Assembly (NCBI GenBank): GCA_002469305.1
Contig: DKEY01000180.1
Location: 11,375-32,652 of the forward strand
Origin: Sulfurospirillum sp. UBA6810
GTDB lineage: Bacteria; Campylobacterota; Campylobacteria; Campylobacterales; Sulfurospirillaceae
Direction of reading: 5' to 3'
DNA: 21,278 bases
Part shown: in pieces, positions 14,327 to 21,278 of the stretch
How the letters are laid out: each line of letters starts with the position of its first letter
Numbering within the stretch: the first letter of the stretch is position 1
Translations under genes and position numbers: made by a program
The notes under the pieces: model-generated
Database searches by the model: none
Told to the model about the DNA's origin: nothing
The model's input: only the letters and a program-made list of their open reading frames with translations

Positions 14327-15570
14327 CACACACCTCCCACTGCTTCAGCGATAGACCACATAGGCAAAAATATCCCAAGGGCAAGTAAAAGTACAAATCC
14401 AGCGATAGCTGTTATAAGTAGTGGCTCTATCATCGTAGCTACATTATCGACAAGATAGCTATACTTGTTTCTGTATATCGTACTTATCTTTCCTAGCATT
14501 GCATTGATTGCACCACTTGTTTCACCAGCACTTATCATTTGCAGTATCATACTCTCAAACTGCTTAGTATCTCTAAATCCTTCAGTCAAACTTCTTCCCT
14601 CTTCTATCGCATCTATCACTTGTGTGAGTCTATCTTTGAGATATACATTATCCACGATATCAATAGCTGTTTTGAGTGATTCTATAATCGGTAATCCAGA
14701 AGTTGAAAGTCTATCAAACACATAGATAAAACGTCCTATCATAGAGAGGTAGATAACTTGTCCAACGATATAAGTTTTTAGCATATACTTATCAAATGCC
14801 AATCTGAAGCGATAACTTTTTTTATAATACACAGAAAGCCCCATACCAGTCCCGATAGCCCCTAAAAGTATATATGGACCATATGTGGTAAGGGCATGCT
14901 CCATCCAAAGTAAAAAAAGTGTTGGAAAAGGAAGTTCTGCCTTGTACTCTTTAAACATATCTTGAAATTGCGGTATAACCATCGTAATCACAAGAGAAAA
15001 AGCTATAATCATCGCAAAGATAACAGTGATAGGATAACGAGTAGCTTTTTTGAGTTTCATTCTGTTGTCGTATATCTCTTGAAGAATATCTGCTAGTTTA
15101 TTCATAGATTCATCAAGCGTACCTGTCTTTTCTCCCAAATCTATCATGGCAACAGTGATACTTCCCACTTCAGAGCTAAACTGTTTAAAAGACTCTGAGA
15201 TACTCACACCAGATTCAACTTCTGTTAGTACAGTTTGAAAAATCTCTTGCAATCTTTTGTTATCAGTAGAGTTTATAACATCTTTTATACAGCTATTTAT
15301 AGGAAGTCCTGCATCAAGCATAACAGCTATTTGACGTAGGGAAGCTATAAAAGGCTCAAGTGGAACTTTTCCTGCACGAAGCATATCTTTGAGTTTTTTT
15401 TGTATCTTTTGCATCTTAAAATCAAATGGCTCTGAAACTTCTTTGATACTGATAAAAACTCCCAAGCCCAACTCTTTAAACTCTTGGATAGCTTCTATCT
15501 TATGAACTGCCATATAGACTTTTTTAAGTTTTTGTCCATTTTTAAGATACTCGATCTCAAAGTACTTCAC
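14326..15570 (-). CDS. mshG: Pilus inner-membrane platform protein, MshG/PilC/GspF family
   Basis: Polytopic platform protein that couples the assembly ATPase to pilus growth. Two GTG starts are possible: 15579 overlaps the AAAAGG Shine-Dalgarno, while 15570 lies eight bases from it and gives the typical opening MKYFEIEYLKNGQ. I use 15570 (414 residues). Two T2SF repeats are visible: the first around 65-185 (FIASLRQIAVMLDAGLPI ... ESFKQF ... GEKTGTLDE), the second around 270-390 (IYVFDRLSTSGLPI ... GETSGAINAML). Three membrane segments lie near 165-190, 215-240 and 380-405. The gene begins 12 bases after the mshE stop. It ends on the overlapping ATG of the microprotein. The symbol is given by operon context; sequence alone would also allow GspF or PilC. 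Confidence 0.88.
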   Translation of the reverse strand: MKYFEIEYLKNGQKLKKVYMAVHKIEAIQEFKELGLGVFISIKEVSEPFDFKMQKIQKKLKDMLRAGKVPLEPFIASLRQIAVMLDAGLPINSCIKDVINSTDNKRLQEIFQTVLTEVESGVSISESFKQFSSEVGSITVAMIDLGEKTGTLDESMNKLADILQEIYDNRMKLKKATRYPITVIFAMIIAFSLVITMVIPQFQDMFKEYKAELPFPTLFLLWMEHALTTYGPYILLGAIGTGMGLSVYYKKSYRFRLAFDKYMLKTYIVGQVIYLSMIGRFIYVFDRLSTSGLPIIESLKTAIDIVDNVYLKDRLTQVIDAIEEGRSLTEGFRDTKQFESMILQMISAGETSGAINAMLGKISTIYRNKYSYLVDNVATMIEPLLITAIAGFVLLLALGIFLPMWSIAEAVGGV

Positions 15571-15582
15571 TACTGCCACCTT

Positions 15583-17250
15583 TTACTTTGCAACTCTGAG
15601 AACTTCTTCAATAGTAGTTATACCATTTAGTGCTTTTGTTATACCATCATTTAACATAGGGATAAACTCCCCATCTTCTTCTGCTTTTCTTGCTATCTCA
15701 TACTTGTTCATATTGATAGAGATAAGATGCGATATAGTTTCACTGATTTTTAAAATTTCACTTATCATCGTTCTCCCACTATAACCACTAAAGCCACATC
15801 TTACACAACCATCACCTTTATAAAATGTATAGGTTTCAGGTAATCTATCTTTGATACTTCTTAGGGCTGAAAGTGGTGGTTTATGCTCTTTTTTACAGTG
15901 AGGACAAATTTTGCGTACGAGTCTTTGTGCCATAACACCTATTAAGGAGTCTGCTATAAGATATGGTTCTAAATTCATCTGTATCATACGAGTTATGGCA
16001 CTTGGAGCATCGTTTGTATGTAAGGTAGAAAAAACCAAGTGACCTGTAAGTGAAGCTTGTACAGAGATATTGAGTGTTTCACTATCTCTTACCTCACCAA
16101 CCATGATAACATCAGGGTCTTGCCTTAGGATAGAGCGAAGCGCATCTGCAAAGGTGTAGTTTATCTTATCATTTATCTGAATTTGTTGTGCAAGTGGCAA
16201 CTGATACTCGATAGGGTCTTCTATCGTTATCATTTTGTTTTCGATACTTTTTATCTCATTGAGTGCTGCATAAAGCGTTGTTGTCTTTCCACTACCAGTT
16301 GGACCTGTAACAAAAACAATCCCATATGGAGATTTTAAAATTTCTTCAAAACTTTTGAGATTATGCTCTTCCATACCCAAGTCTTTGAGCTTTAGAAGTA
16401 TCTTTTGTTGATCTAGTATCCTCATAACGATAGATTCACCAAACATAGTTGGTGCAGTTGAAAGTCTAAAATCATAGTTATAGTTTGCAATTTTCATGGA
16501 AAATCTACCATCTTGTGATTTTCTTTTTTCACTGATATCTAGATTTCCTAAAATCTTTATACGAGAAGCAAGAGCATTGTAAACTTCTAAATCAAATACA
16601 AAACTCTCACGCAAAACTCCATCAACTCTTACTCTAACAGATACATTATAACTAGAAGGTTCTATATGTATATCACTTGCATTATTTTTAACCGCACTCT
16701 TTACGATAAGCTCGATTAACTGCATGATAGAACTTTGGTCACTATCTGCTTTATAGTTACCTGAGGCTATCTCTTTTTTTATATTATCAACGATAGATTT
16801 TGTAGCAGAGATTATCTCTAGTCTATCAAAAACATGAGTGATATCCCCTTTGAGTGATACATAAAGTTTTATAGGCTTTGTAGCGATAGTTCGCTCAAGG
16901 AGTTCTAGTGCTTCATAATTGAGAGGATCAGAAACAGCTACATGTATAAAATCTTCATCTTCTTTAAATACAATAGCATCTGCATTTTTAAGCATATTTG
17001 TTGAAAATTTACTTAAGAGATTGAAATCTATCTTGACTCCATAAAGGTCTATAAAATCTATATTCAGCTGATCTGCAAGTAACTCTGTAAAAGCTCTATC
17101 AGCAATCCAACCCTCATCAACAAAGACTTGTCCTAGCTTTTTAGTAAAGTTACTCTCTTTTTGAACTTTAAGAGCAATGTTAAGCTGCTCTTGTGTAATC
17201 AAGCCCTTTTCAATTAAAATATCCCCTATTCTAATCTTTTGTTTTATCAT
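15583..17250 (-). CDS. mshE: Pilus assembly ATPase, MshE/PilB/GspE family, with MshEN domain
   Basis: Hexameric cytoplasmic ATPase that drives pilus polymerisation. The ATG at 17250 shares a base with the previous stop (TAATG), giving 555 residues; a TTG at 17262 is in frame but less likely. The N-terminus (~6-61) fits the MshEN motif that binds c-di-GMP in Vibrio MshE: RIGDILIEKG, then L and AL..Q at the expected spacing, with a second KLGQVF...GWI copy. The ATPase core has Walker A GPTGSGKT at 316-323, an Asp box ITIEDPIEY, Walker B DVIMVGEVRD near 380-389 and a His box STLHTND. Four cysteines, 449/452 and 482/485, form the zinc site of extension ATPases. The MshEN match is by eye, and c-di-GMP binding is an inference from it. 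Confidence 0.93.
   Translation of the reverse strand: MIKQKIRIGDILIEKGLITQEQLNIALKVQKESNFTKKLGQVFVDEGWIADRAFTELLADQLNIDFIDLYGVKIDFNLLSKFSTNMLKNADAIVFKEDEDFIHVAVSDPLNYEALELLERTIATKPIKLYVSLKGDITHVFDRLEIISATKSIVDNIKKEIASGNYKADSDQSSIMQLIELIVKSAVKNNASDIHIEPSSYNVSVRVRVDGVLRESFVFDLEVYNALASRIKILGNLDISEKRKSQDGRFSMKIANYNYDFRLSTAPTMFGESIVMRILDQQKILLKLKDLGMEEHNLKSFEEILKSPYGIVFVTGPTGSGKTTTLYAALNEIKSIENKMITIEDPIEYQLPLAQQIQINDKINYTFADALRSILRQDPDVIMVGEVRDSETLNISVQASLTGHLVFSTLHTNDAPSAITRMIQMNLEPYLIADSLIGVMAQRLVRKICPHCKKEHKPPLSALRSIKDRLPETYTFYKGDGCVRCGFSGYSGRTMISEILKISETISHLISINMNKYEIARKAEEDGEFIPMLNDGITKALNGITTIEEVLRVAK
16938..16947. repeat. Degenerate palindrome copy (CTACATGTAT) in mshE
   Basis: Eight of ten bases match TTACATGTAA, core ACATGT intact. 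It encodes IHV in the MshE N-terminal part. Other copies with an intact core but altered flanks lie at 2595-2604 (intergenic), 6545-6554, 9171-9180, 9641-9650 and 11790-11799. Confidence 0.5.
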
Positions 17251-17795
17251 TATATATACCAATGCCTTGTCGATAATTTGTCGTTTTTATACTCTTCTAA
17301 AATCATCCAAGTATTTTTATCTTTTAACTCTTTATAAAGTAAGATATAGCTCATTTTATCTAGCTTTATTTTGATTTTATCACCATCTATCTCATAGTTT
17401 TTCGTAGCTAACTTTTCAAAAACAACAGATAAAACATGCTCTGTTTTAGGAAGCCTTAAATTTGTCAAATCAAGACTATCATTTACAAACTGATAGATGA
17501 GTTTTTTTTGTAGTAAAATCGTACTAAAATAAGAAGCATTTTGCCTTGCTTGTGGTGTTGTGATAAGATTTTTTACTATATATCCCAAAGGATTTATAAA
17601 ATCACTTTTCACACAAGAATCACCAATTATTGAAAGTAAATCTTCATCTTTGCTACCATTTTTATAAAAATATGCACTCTCTAAACATATCTTTTTATAT
17701 TTTGCTTCAGTATAATCTTGCAAGATATCCTCTTTATCATAGGCAAATCCCGATACTACAAAAAGAAAGAAGGCGAGTAAAAATCTAAATATCAC
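17250..17795 (-). CDS. Exported protein of unknown function in the MSHA-like operon
   Basis: Protein of 181 residues beginning at a GTG with AAAGGA eight bases upstream. Residues 1-18 form a cleavable signal peptide (FRFLLAFFLFVVSGFAY), so the mature protein is periplasmic. It is Lys/Asp/Glu/Tyr-rich and mainly helical in its first 130 residues, with two cysteines at about 37 and 61 that could pair. The last ~50 residues look like a small beta domain. No known domain is recognised. Its start overlaps the mshN-like stop (GTGA) and its stop shares a base with the mshE start, so it is locked into the operon between those two genes and is very probably a pilus assembly or retraction accessory factor. 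Classical Vibrio msh loci have no gene at this place. Confidence 0.75.
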   Translation of the reverse strand: MIFRFLLAFFLFVVSGFAYDKEDILQDYTEAKYKKICLESAYFYKNGSKDEDLLSIIGDSCVKSDFINPLGYIVKNLITTPQARQNASYFSTILLQKKLIYQFVNDSLDLTNLRLPKTEHVLSVVFEKLATKNYEIDGDKIKIKLDKMSYILLYKELKDKNTWMILEEYKNDKLSTRHWYI

Positions 17796-18493
17796 TTACT
17801 CTTTCCTTTTAAATTAACCAACAATTCATGTGCTACTTTTGAGGAGAAAAAACTAAGATAGTTTTCCAACGCTTTTATAGCTTCTTGATTTTGTCCCAAT
17901 TTTTCTTTTGCTCTAGCATAAACTATCCAAGGTGATGCGGATTCTGGTTTTAGTCTGCTTGCTTCTTTTGCCCAAAAGATAGCTTTTGCATAAGAGGCTT
18001 GTGCAAAGTAAACTTCACAGAGTTCCATAGCAGTTTCAAATGTTTTGTTAGAGCTAAAATCACGGAGTAAAACTTCTTCTTTTTTTGTTGATTTTACCTC
18101 TAAAACAAATGATTTATCTTCTACTTTATCCACTACTTGGGTTTCTCTCTTTTCCTCTTTTATAGTATCTTTTGCAACTTCAACTTCTTTTACATGTAAG
18201 ATTTGTGATGAGGGAATAGACAAAGAGAGTGTAGGTGTATCATAAGCGTTATCTACTATGGTTTTCTCACTCTTTTGAGTTGCGGGTTGTTCTTTAACAA
18301 CTACTTCTTGGGTGATGGTTTTTTCTATTTGTATAGGTGCTACAACTTGTGGAATAGTACGGCTTTTATAAACTACAAAGCTACCAAAAACTACTATACC
18401 AAGCAAAGTAAAAAGCAAAGCATATTTTAGATACATTTTATATATAAGCTTCTTAGCTCTTTTTTCTAAATCTTCAAATCTACTATTTGTCAT
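17792..18493 (-). CDS. Single-span TPR protein, MshN-like pilus assembly factor
   Basis: Bitopic inner-membrane protein of 233 residues. The ATG at 18493 is preceded by AGG at a suitable distance; a GTG at 18502 is in frame but has no such site. A basic cytoplasmic N-terminus (~1-22) leads into one TM helix (~23-43), then a long Val/Glu/Lys/Thr-rich periplasmic linker (~44-150), typical of TonB-like stalks that cross the periplasm. The C-terminus (~152-225) has two TPR units, AMELCEVYFAQASYAKAIFW and a following WIVYARAKEKLGQNQEAIKAL. This architecture, and the place after an ExeA-type ATPase and before MshE, match MshN. It overlaps the upstream gene by 11 bases. The linker contains palindrome copy 7. 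Confidence 0.75.
   Translation of the reverse strand: MTNSRFEDLEKRAKKLIYKMYLKYALLFTLLGIVVFGSFVVYKSRTIPQVVAPIQIEKTITQEVVVKEQPATQKSEKTIVDNAYDTPTLSLSIPSSQILHVKEVEVAKDTIKEEKRETQVVDKVEDKSFVLEVKSTKKEEVLLRDFSSNKTFETAMELCEVYFAQASYAKAIFWAKEASRLKPESASPWIVYARAKEKLGQNQEAIKALENYLSFFSSKVAHELLVNLKGKSK
18190..18199. repeat. TTACATGTAA palindrome, copy 7
   Basis: Exact copy in the mshN-like gene, codon phase 0 on the minus strand, encoding LHV then Lys. It sits in the variable periplasmic linker. Confidence 0.9.
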
Positions 18494-19283
18494 GTAAAAC
18501 ACCTATCTCAAGTGCTGCCATACATAAAAGAGTTTTGTTTATCTCTTGATGTTTACGCAAGCCATTTTGTTTCGCATAATCCAGCAATCTTAAAAGCGTA
18601 AAGATGAACTTTTTAACTGTTCTAAAGTTGCCACTTGTATATTTGTAGATTTTTTTAGTGTGAGATTTTTGAAACATCCCCGTGATATCTCCAAATGAAT
18701 TTTCAAGAAGTGTGCTTTGGATATATCGATATATCTCTTCTAAACTCAAATTGCCATATCTTATAACAACTTTTGTGCGAGATTTAAAATGTTTTTTCTG
18801 CAAAATCACTTCACCCTCTTCTTTATGCATAGACAAAACAAATTGAAAAACTTTTGTATCACTCAAAATTCTTATCAGTTCAAACTGCTCTTCGTTAAGA
18901 AGTTGCGCCTCATCTATAAAGATAGTATGCTTTGTATCTTTATATGCTCTTAGGATATTGTCTTTGAGTTCATTAAAACTAATCTCTTTATCAAAATCCA
19001 AATCAATAGCATCATAAAGCATTTTGAGTAAGTCTCTTTTATCAAAAAAAGGATGGTCTATAAATATACTAAGTTGTTCATCTGCTATACGATTGTTTAT
19101 GTATTTTAAGATATAGCTTTTACCAACACCAGGGTCTCCTATGATAAATATCAAAGGAGCGACTCTATCTTTTATGGATTCTAGTATTTTGTTTTTAGCT
19201 ATCTCCGCACTCATACTATCAAAGTAAAGATTTGGATTTACCTTATCGGCAAATAACTCTTTTGCACTCGCATAATCTCTCAT
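18483..19283 (-). CDS. mshM: AAA ATPase of the ExeA/MshM type
   Basis: Cytoplasmic P-loop ATPase of 266 residues. Walker A is GDPGVGKS at 49-56, Walker B TIFIDEAQ at 120-127, with a following sensor-like SMHKEE segment and a basic C-terminal helical part (~170-266). This is the compact AAA-type domain (AAA_22-like) seen in ExeA/GspA and MshM, where it helps place the secretin or other assembly parts in the envelope. Unlike ExeA there is no C-terminal membrane or peptidoglycan-binding region, consistent with MshM. The start shares a base with the mshL stop (TAATG). Transposition ATPases of the TniB type are similar in fold, but the operon makes that reading unlikely. Confidence 0.88.
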   Translation of the reverse strand: MRDYASAKELFADKVNPNLYFDSMSAEIAKNKILESIKDRVAPLIFIIGDPGVGKSYILKYINNRIADEQLSIFIDHPFFDKRDLLKMLYDAIDLDFDKEISFNELKDNILRAYKDTKHTIFIDEAQLLNEEQFELIRILSDTKVFQFVLSMHKEEGEVILQKKHFKSRTKVVIRYGNLSLEEIYRYIQSTLLENSFGDITGMFQKSHTKKIYKYTSGNFRTVKKFIFTLLRLLDYAKQNGLRKHQEINKTLLCMAALEIGVLHDK

Positions 19284-20797
19284 TAGAGTTCTTCTTTAAA
19301 CTCTTTATCAAGCTTGTCCAAACTTGGAGCTTGTTCCCCATGTACTATATGAGGGATTAAAACGATAATCATTTCACTCTTTGTCTTTACCTTGGCAGAA
19401 CTCTTAAAAGCTTCCCCAAAAAATGGTATAGCAGAAAGTCCTGGAACACTTGTATCTGTGATATCATCTTTTTTACTGATAAGTCCGCCTACTAAAACTT
19501 TATCACCATCTTTTACTCTCACGATAGATGAAAGCTGTCTTATCTTTACGTTTGGTGCAAGATAGGGGATATTGGTTACAGCGTCTATGTGCTCTTTTGA
19601 AACTTCACTTACAACAGGGTTGATTTTGAGGACGATAAAACCATCATCAGTTACTTGTGGCGTTATATCAAGAGTGACTCCCACAAAAGTAGAATCTGTT
19701 TCATAACTAGGTGTTGTTGTTGTTACACCATTTGAAACATTTGTTGTGCTTCCAGTATCATAACGATAATTTATCTCTTCACCAACATTTATGATAGCTG
19801 CTTGGTTATTTAAAGTCATAATTTTTGGATTTGAAACTATCTTAACATCACCTTGTGTTTTGAGAAATTTTATCAATCCATCCATAGAAAAACTATATCC
19901 TATCATGTAGTTTGGATTTTTAAGTGTATTGACAAAGCCATCTGTTATGCTTTGATAATCCTGAGAGTCCACTGCTCCTGTTGAACTCGTTGCACGTGAA
20001 CGATAGCCGTCTGATTTTGCACTGATTGCTAAGTCAAACTTACTCCAGTCTATCCCTGTCGTTTTGTTATCGTTGTACTGAACTTCTATAACCTTTGCTT
20101 CAACAAGTATCTCTTTATGGAGTCTCTTCATCATCATTTTTATATACTTTTCAACACGTTCTAACTGCTTCTTTGTCCCAGTTACAGTAAGCATACCAGC
20201 ATCTTGATTTATAAGGACATCACTGTTTTTGCTAGATTTACCTTGTGAGAGGATATAGTTTATCTCACTTTGGATTTGATCCCAAAATTTAAACTCTGAT
20301 TCAAAATCTATCGTAGTACCACCTGTGTTGCCATTGTTGCTATTATTTGATGTATCATCGTTATTTGTATCGTTATTATTGTTATTGTTACTATTTGAAG
20401 AGGTACCTGTTTTGACTACTTGATTTCCAGTACTCTTTCTTTTAGTAAAGCTTACATAATCTATGTAAAAAGTTTTTGTCTTTTTATAAGAGAGTTTTAA
20501 AACTCTGTTGTTTTGTATCTCATAGTACAAATCATTGCTTCCTAAAAACAGATCAAATAGCTCATTTAAAGAGGCGTCTTTTATATTTATATAATTTAAG
20601 TTAGTATTTACGATATTTCTTGCATCAACATCTTCAAAAACTAAACTTAACTTACACTCATCAGAGATATTTTCCAAAACATTGAGTATGGAGACATTTT
20701 GATTTTTAATAGTAAATGAAAAGAGTTTGTTTTCGCAATTTGCAGATAAAACAACACTATTAAATAGAAACAATACAACTACCAAGACTTTTTTCAT
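19283..20797 (-). CDS. mshL: Outer-membrane secretin, MshL/PilQ family
   Basis: Secretin subunit that forms the outer-membrane channel for the pilus. The protein has 504 residues with a signal peptide (~1-19, cut after LSA). A secretin/TonB short N-terminal domain spans ~27-105, followed by a low-complexity Asn/Thr/Ser/Gly linker at ~124-162. An N-domain follows (DVLINQDAGMLTVTGTKKQ, EKYIKMM), then the secretin core (~225-490), with VQYNDN, PKIMTLNNQAA, VPGLSAIPFFGEAF and the closing MIIVLIPHIV. N-terminal Cys residues (21 and 48) could pair. The length is slightly below Vibrio MshL. The Asn tract is coded by repeated AAT/AAC triplets near 20340-20395, which could slip and vary in length between strains. 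Confidence 0.92.
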   Translation of the reverse strand: MKKVLVVVLFLFNSVVLSANCENKLFSFTIKNQNVSILNVLENISDECKLSLVFEDVDARNIVNTNLNYINIKDASLNELFDLFLGSNDLYYEIQNNRVLKLSYKKTKTFYIDYVSFTKRKSTGNQVVKTGTSSNSNNNNNNDTNNDDTSNNSNNGNTGGTTIDFESEFKFWDQIQSEINYILSQGKSSKNSDVLINQDAGMLTVTGTKKQLERVEKYIKMMMKRLHKEILVEAKVIEVQYNDNKTTGIDWSKFDLAISAKSDGYRSRATSSTGAVDSQDYQSITDGFVNTLKNPNYMIGYSFSMDGLIKFLKTQGDVKIVSNPKIMTLNNQAAIINVGEEINYRYDTGSTTNVSNGVTTTTPSYETDSTFVGVTLDITPQVTDDGFIVLKINPVVSEVSKEHIDAVTNIPYLAPNVKIRQLSSIVRVKDGDKVLVGGLISKKDDITDTSVPGLSAIPFFGEAFKSSAKVKTKSEMIIVLIPHIVHGEQAPSLDKLDKEFKEEL

Positions 20798-20799
20798 AT

Positions 20800-21171
20800 T
20801 TATTTTTCCTTCACTGATACATACTGCTTGAATTCAGTAAGTTTTAAATTTTTATATTCATTCCCTTTTGCTAAATAAACCGTATCTTTCGTAATTTTTA
20901 CAATCCTAAATCCACCTAAAATATCACCTACACTATACCAACTCTCATTGATAAAAGCTTTATCGTTCAAGATTGCTTTGAGGGTATCTGAGGCATCTTT
21001 ATCTAAAAATTGATTACCAAATGAGGTACTTTTGCCTGCTGTCTTAAAAGGGTCATAACTCAAATCCAAATTTGTTTTTATACTTTTAAAATTGATAAGT
21101 TTTTCTAGTATCAAATTTGTTTCTTGAGAAAAAGCAATCAACGGTATCACAAGATAGATGAGTTTTTTCAT
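20800..21171 (-). CDS. mshK: MshK-like small periplasmic pilus protein
   Basis: Protein of 123 residues with an N-terminal hydrophobic signal (MKKLIYLVIPLIAFS), then a conserved-looking NLDLSYDPFK segment. A small beta domain follows, reading SWYSVGDILGGFRIVKIT then DTVYLAKGNEYKNLKL. This matches the pattern of MshK, PilP and GspC homology-region domains, which connect the inner-membrane complex to the secretin. The gene ends two bases before mshL and its ATG overlaps the stop of the gene upstream (ATGA). The symbol rests on position and domain pattern, not on close similarity. Confidence 0.7.
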   Translation of the reverse strand: MKKLIYLVIPLIAFSQETNLILEKLINFKSIKTNLDLSYDPFKTAGKSTSFGNQFLDKDASDTLKAILNDKAFINESWYSVGDILGGFRIVKITKDTVYLAKGNEYKNLKLTEFKQYVSVKEK

Positions 21172-21272
21172 AGTCCTACTCCATAAAAATCTAGTGTCAT
21201 TGAAAAATGAACACCCAAAGCATCTTTTGACTCTTCAATATTCACGTTCTTTATTATAATGCCACCAATAAT
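21168..21272 (-). CDS. C-terminal end of a PilO/MshJ-like protein, possibly frameshifted (partial)
   Basis: The frame that ends at the TGA at 21168-21170 reads back as IIKNVNIEESKDALGVHFSM then TLDFYGVGL, which resembles the closing beta strands of PilO/MshJ proteins, the expected neighbour before mshK. The ATGA overlap with mshK supports it as a real end. However, the same frame has a TAA at 21273-21275, five bases from the window edge, with no convincing start after it. Either the gene is interrupted or a base is wrong near the window edge; too little sequence is present to decide. Confidence 0.45.
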   Translation of the reverse strand: MIGGIIIKNVNIEESKDALGVHFSMTLDFYGVGL

Positions 21273-21278
21273 TTAGAC

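Noticed and set aside
18483..19283. TniB-like transposition ATPase
   Set aside because: The fold is similar, but the gene is locked into a pilus operon by overlapping start and stop codons and no transposase or terminal repeat is present.

Overview
The window looks like a chromosomal segment of a free-living Campylobacterota (epsilonproteobacterium), probably a relative of Sulfurimonas or Sulfuricurvum. This rests on AT-rich, tightly packed genes, frequent TTG/GTG starts, promoters carried mainly by an extended -10 element, and the protein families present. The genus is an inference from style and content, not from a marker gene.

Layout. Positions 1-2588 (+): tail of an unidentified gene, a small lipoprotein, and htpG (Hsp90) with its own promoter. 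Positions 2615-2694: two tandem RNA hairpins. Positions 2782-4521 (+): a membrane protein with an extracytoplasmic CxxCH haem domain, an HD-GYP c-di-GMP phosphodiesterase domain and a degenerate GGDEF-like tail. Positions 4680-8580 (+): an LtaS/OpgB-type alkaline-phosphatase-superfamily membrane enzyme followed by an OmpR-type response regulator and a histidine kinase. A perfect 11-bp tandem repeat lies in front of the first gene. Positions 8575-12993 (-): a DUF255/YyaL thioredoxin-fold protein, a periplasmic rhodanese and a UvrD-family helicase. Positions 13120-14234 (+): two type IV pilin-like proteins. Positions 14231-21278 (-): an MSHA-like pilus assembly operon, read from high to low coordinates as mshJ/pilO-like tail, mshK-like, secretin mshL, AAA ATPase mshM, TPR protein mshN-like, an unknown exported protein, ATPase mshE, platform protein mshG and a previously easy-to-miss 31-residue membrane microprotein.

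How the parts fit. The secretin, ATPases, platform and two convergent pilins together make a plausible complete pilus module. The MshE N-terminus carries an MshEN motif of the kind that binds c-di-GMP, and an HD-GYP protein that could degrade c-di-GMP is encoded about 10 kb away. The LtaS-like enzyme with its two-component system resembles envelope-modification loci that respond to surface stress.

The most unusual signal is not a gene. The 10-bp palindrome TTACATGTAA occurs seven times exactly, in five genes on both strands, with further one-mismatch copies. By a hand estimate fewer than one is expected. Six copies are in the same codon phase and encode LHV(K/S), one is in another phase (LTCK), and a near-copy is intergenic, so the pattern looks DNA-level, similar in kind to the HIP1 palindrome of cyanobacteria. 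Other notable points are the 31-residue microprotein translationally coupled to mshG, and a promoter placed so close to the second pilin that its mRNA should be leaderless.
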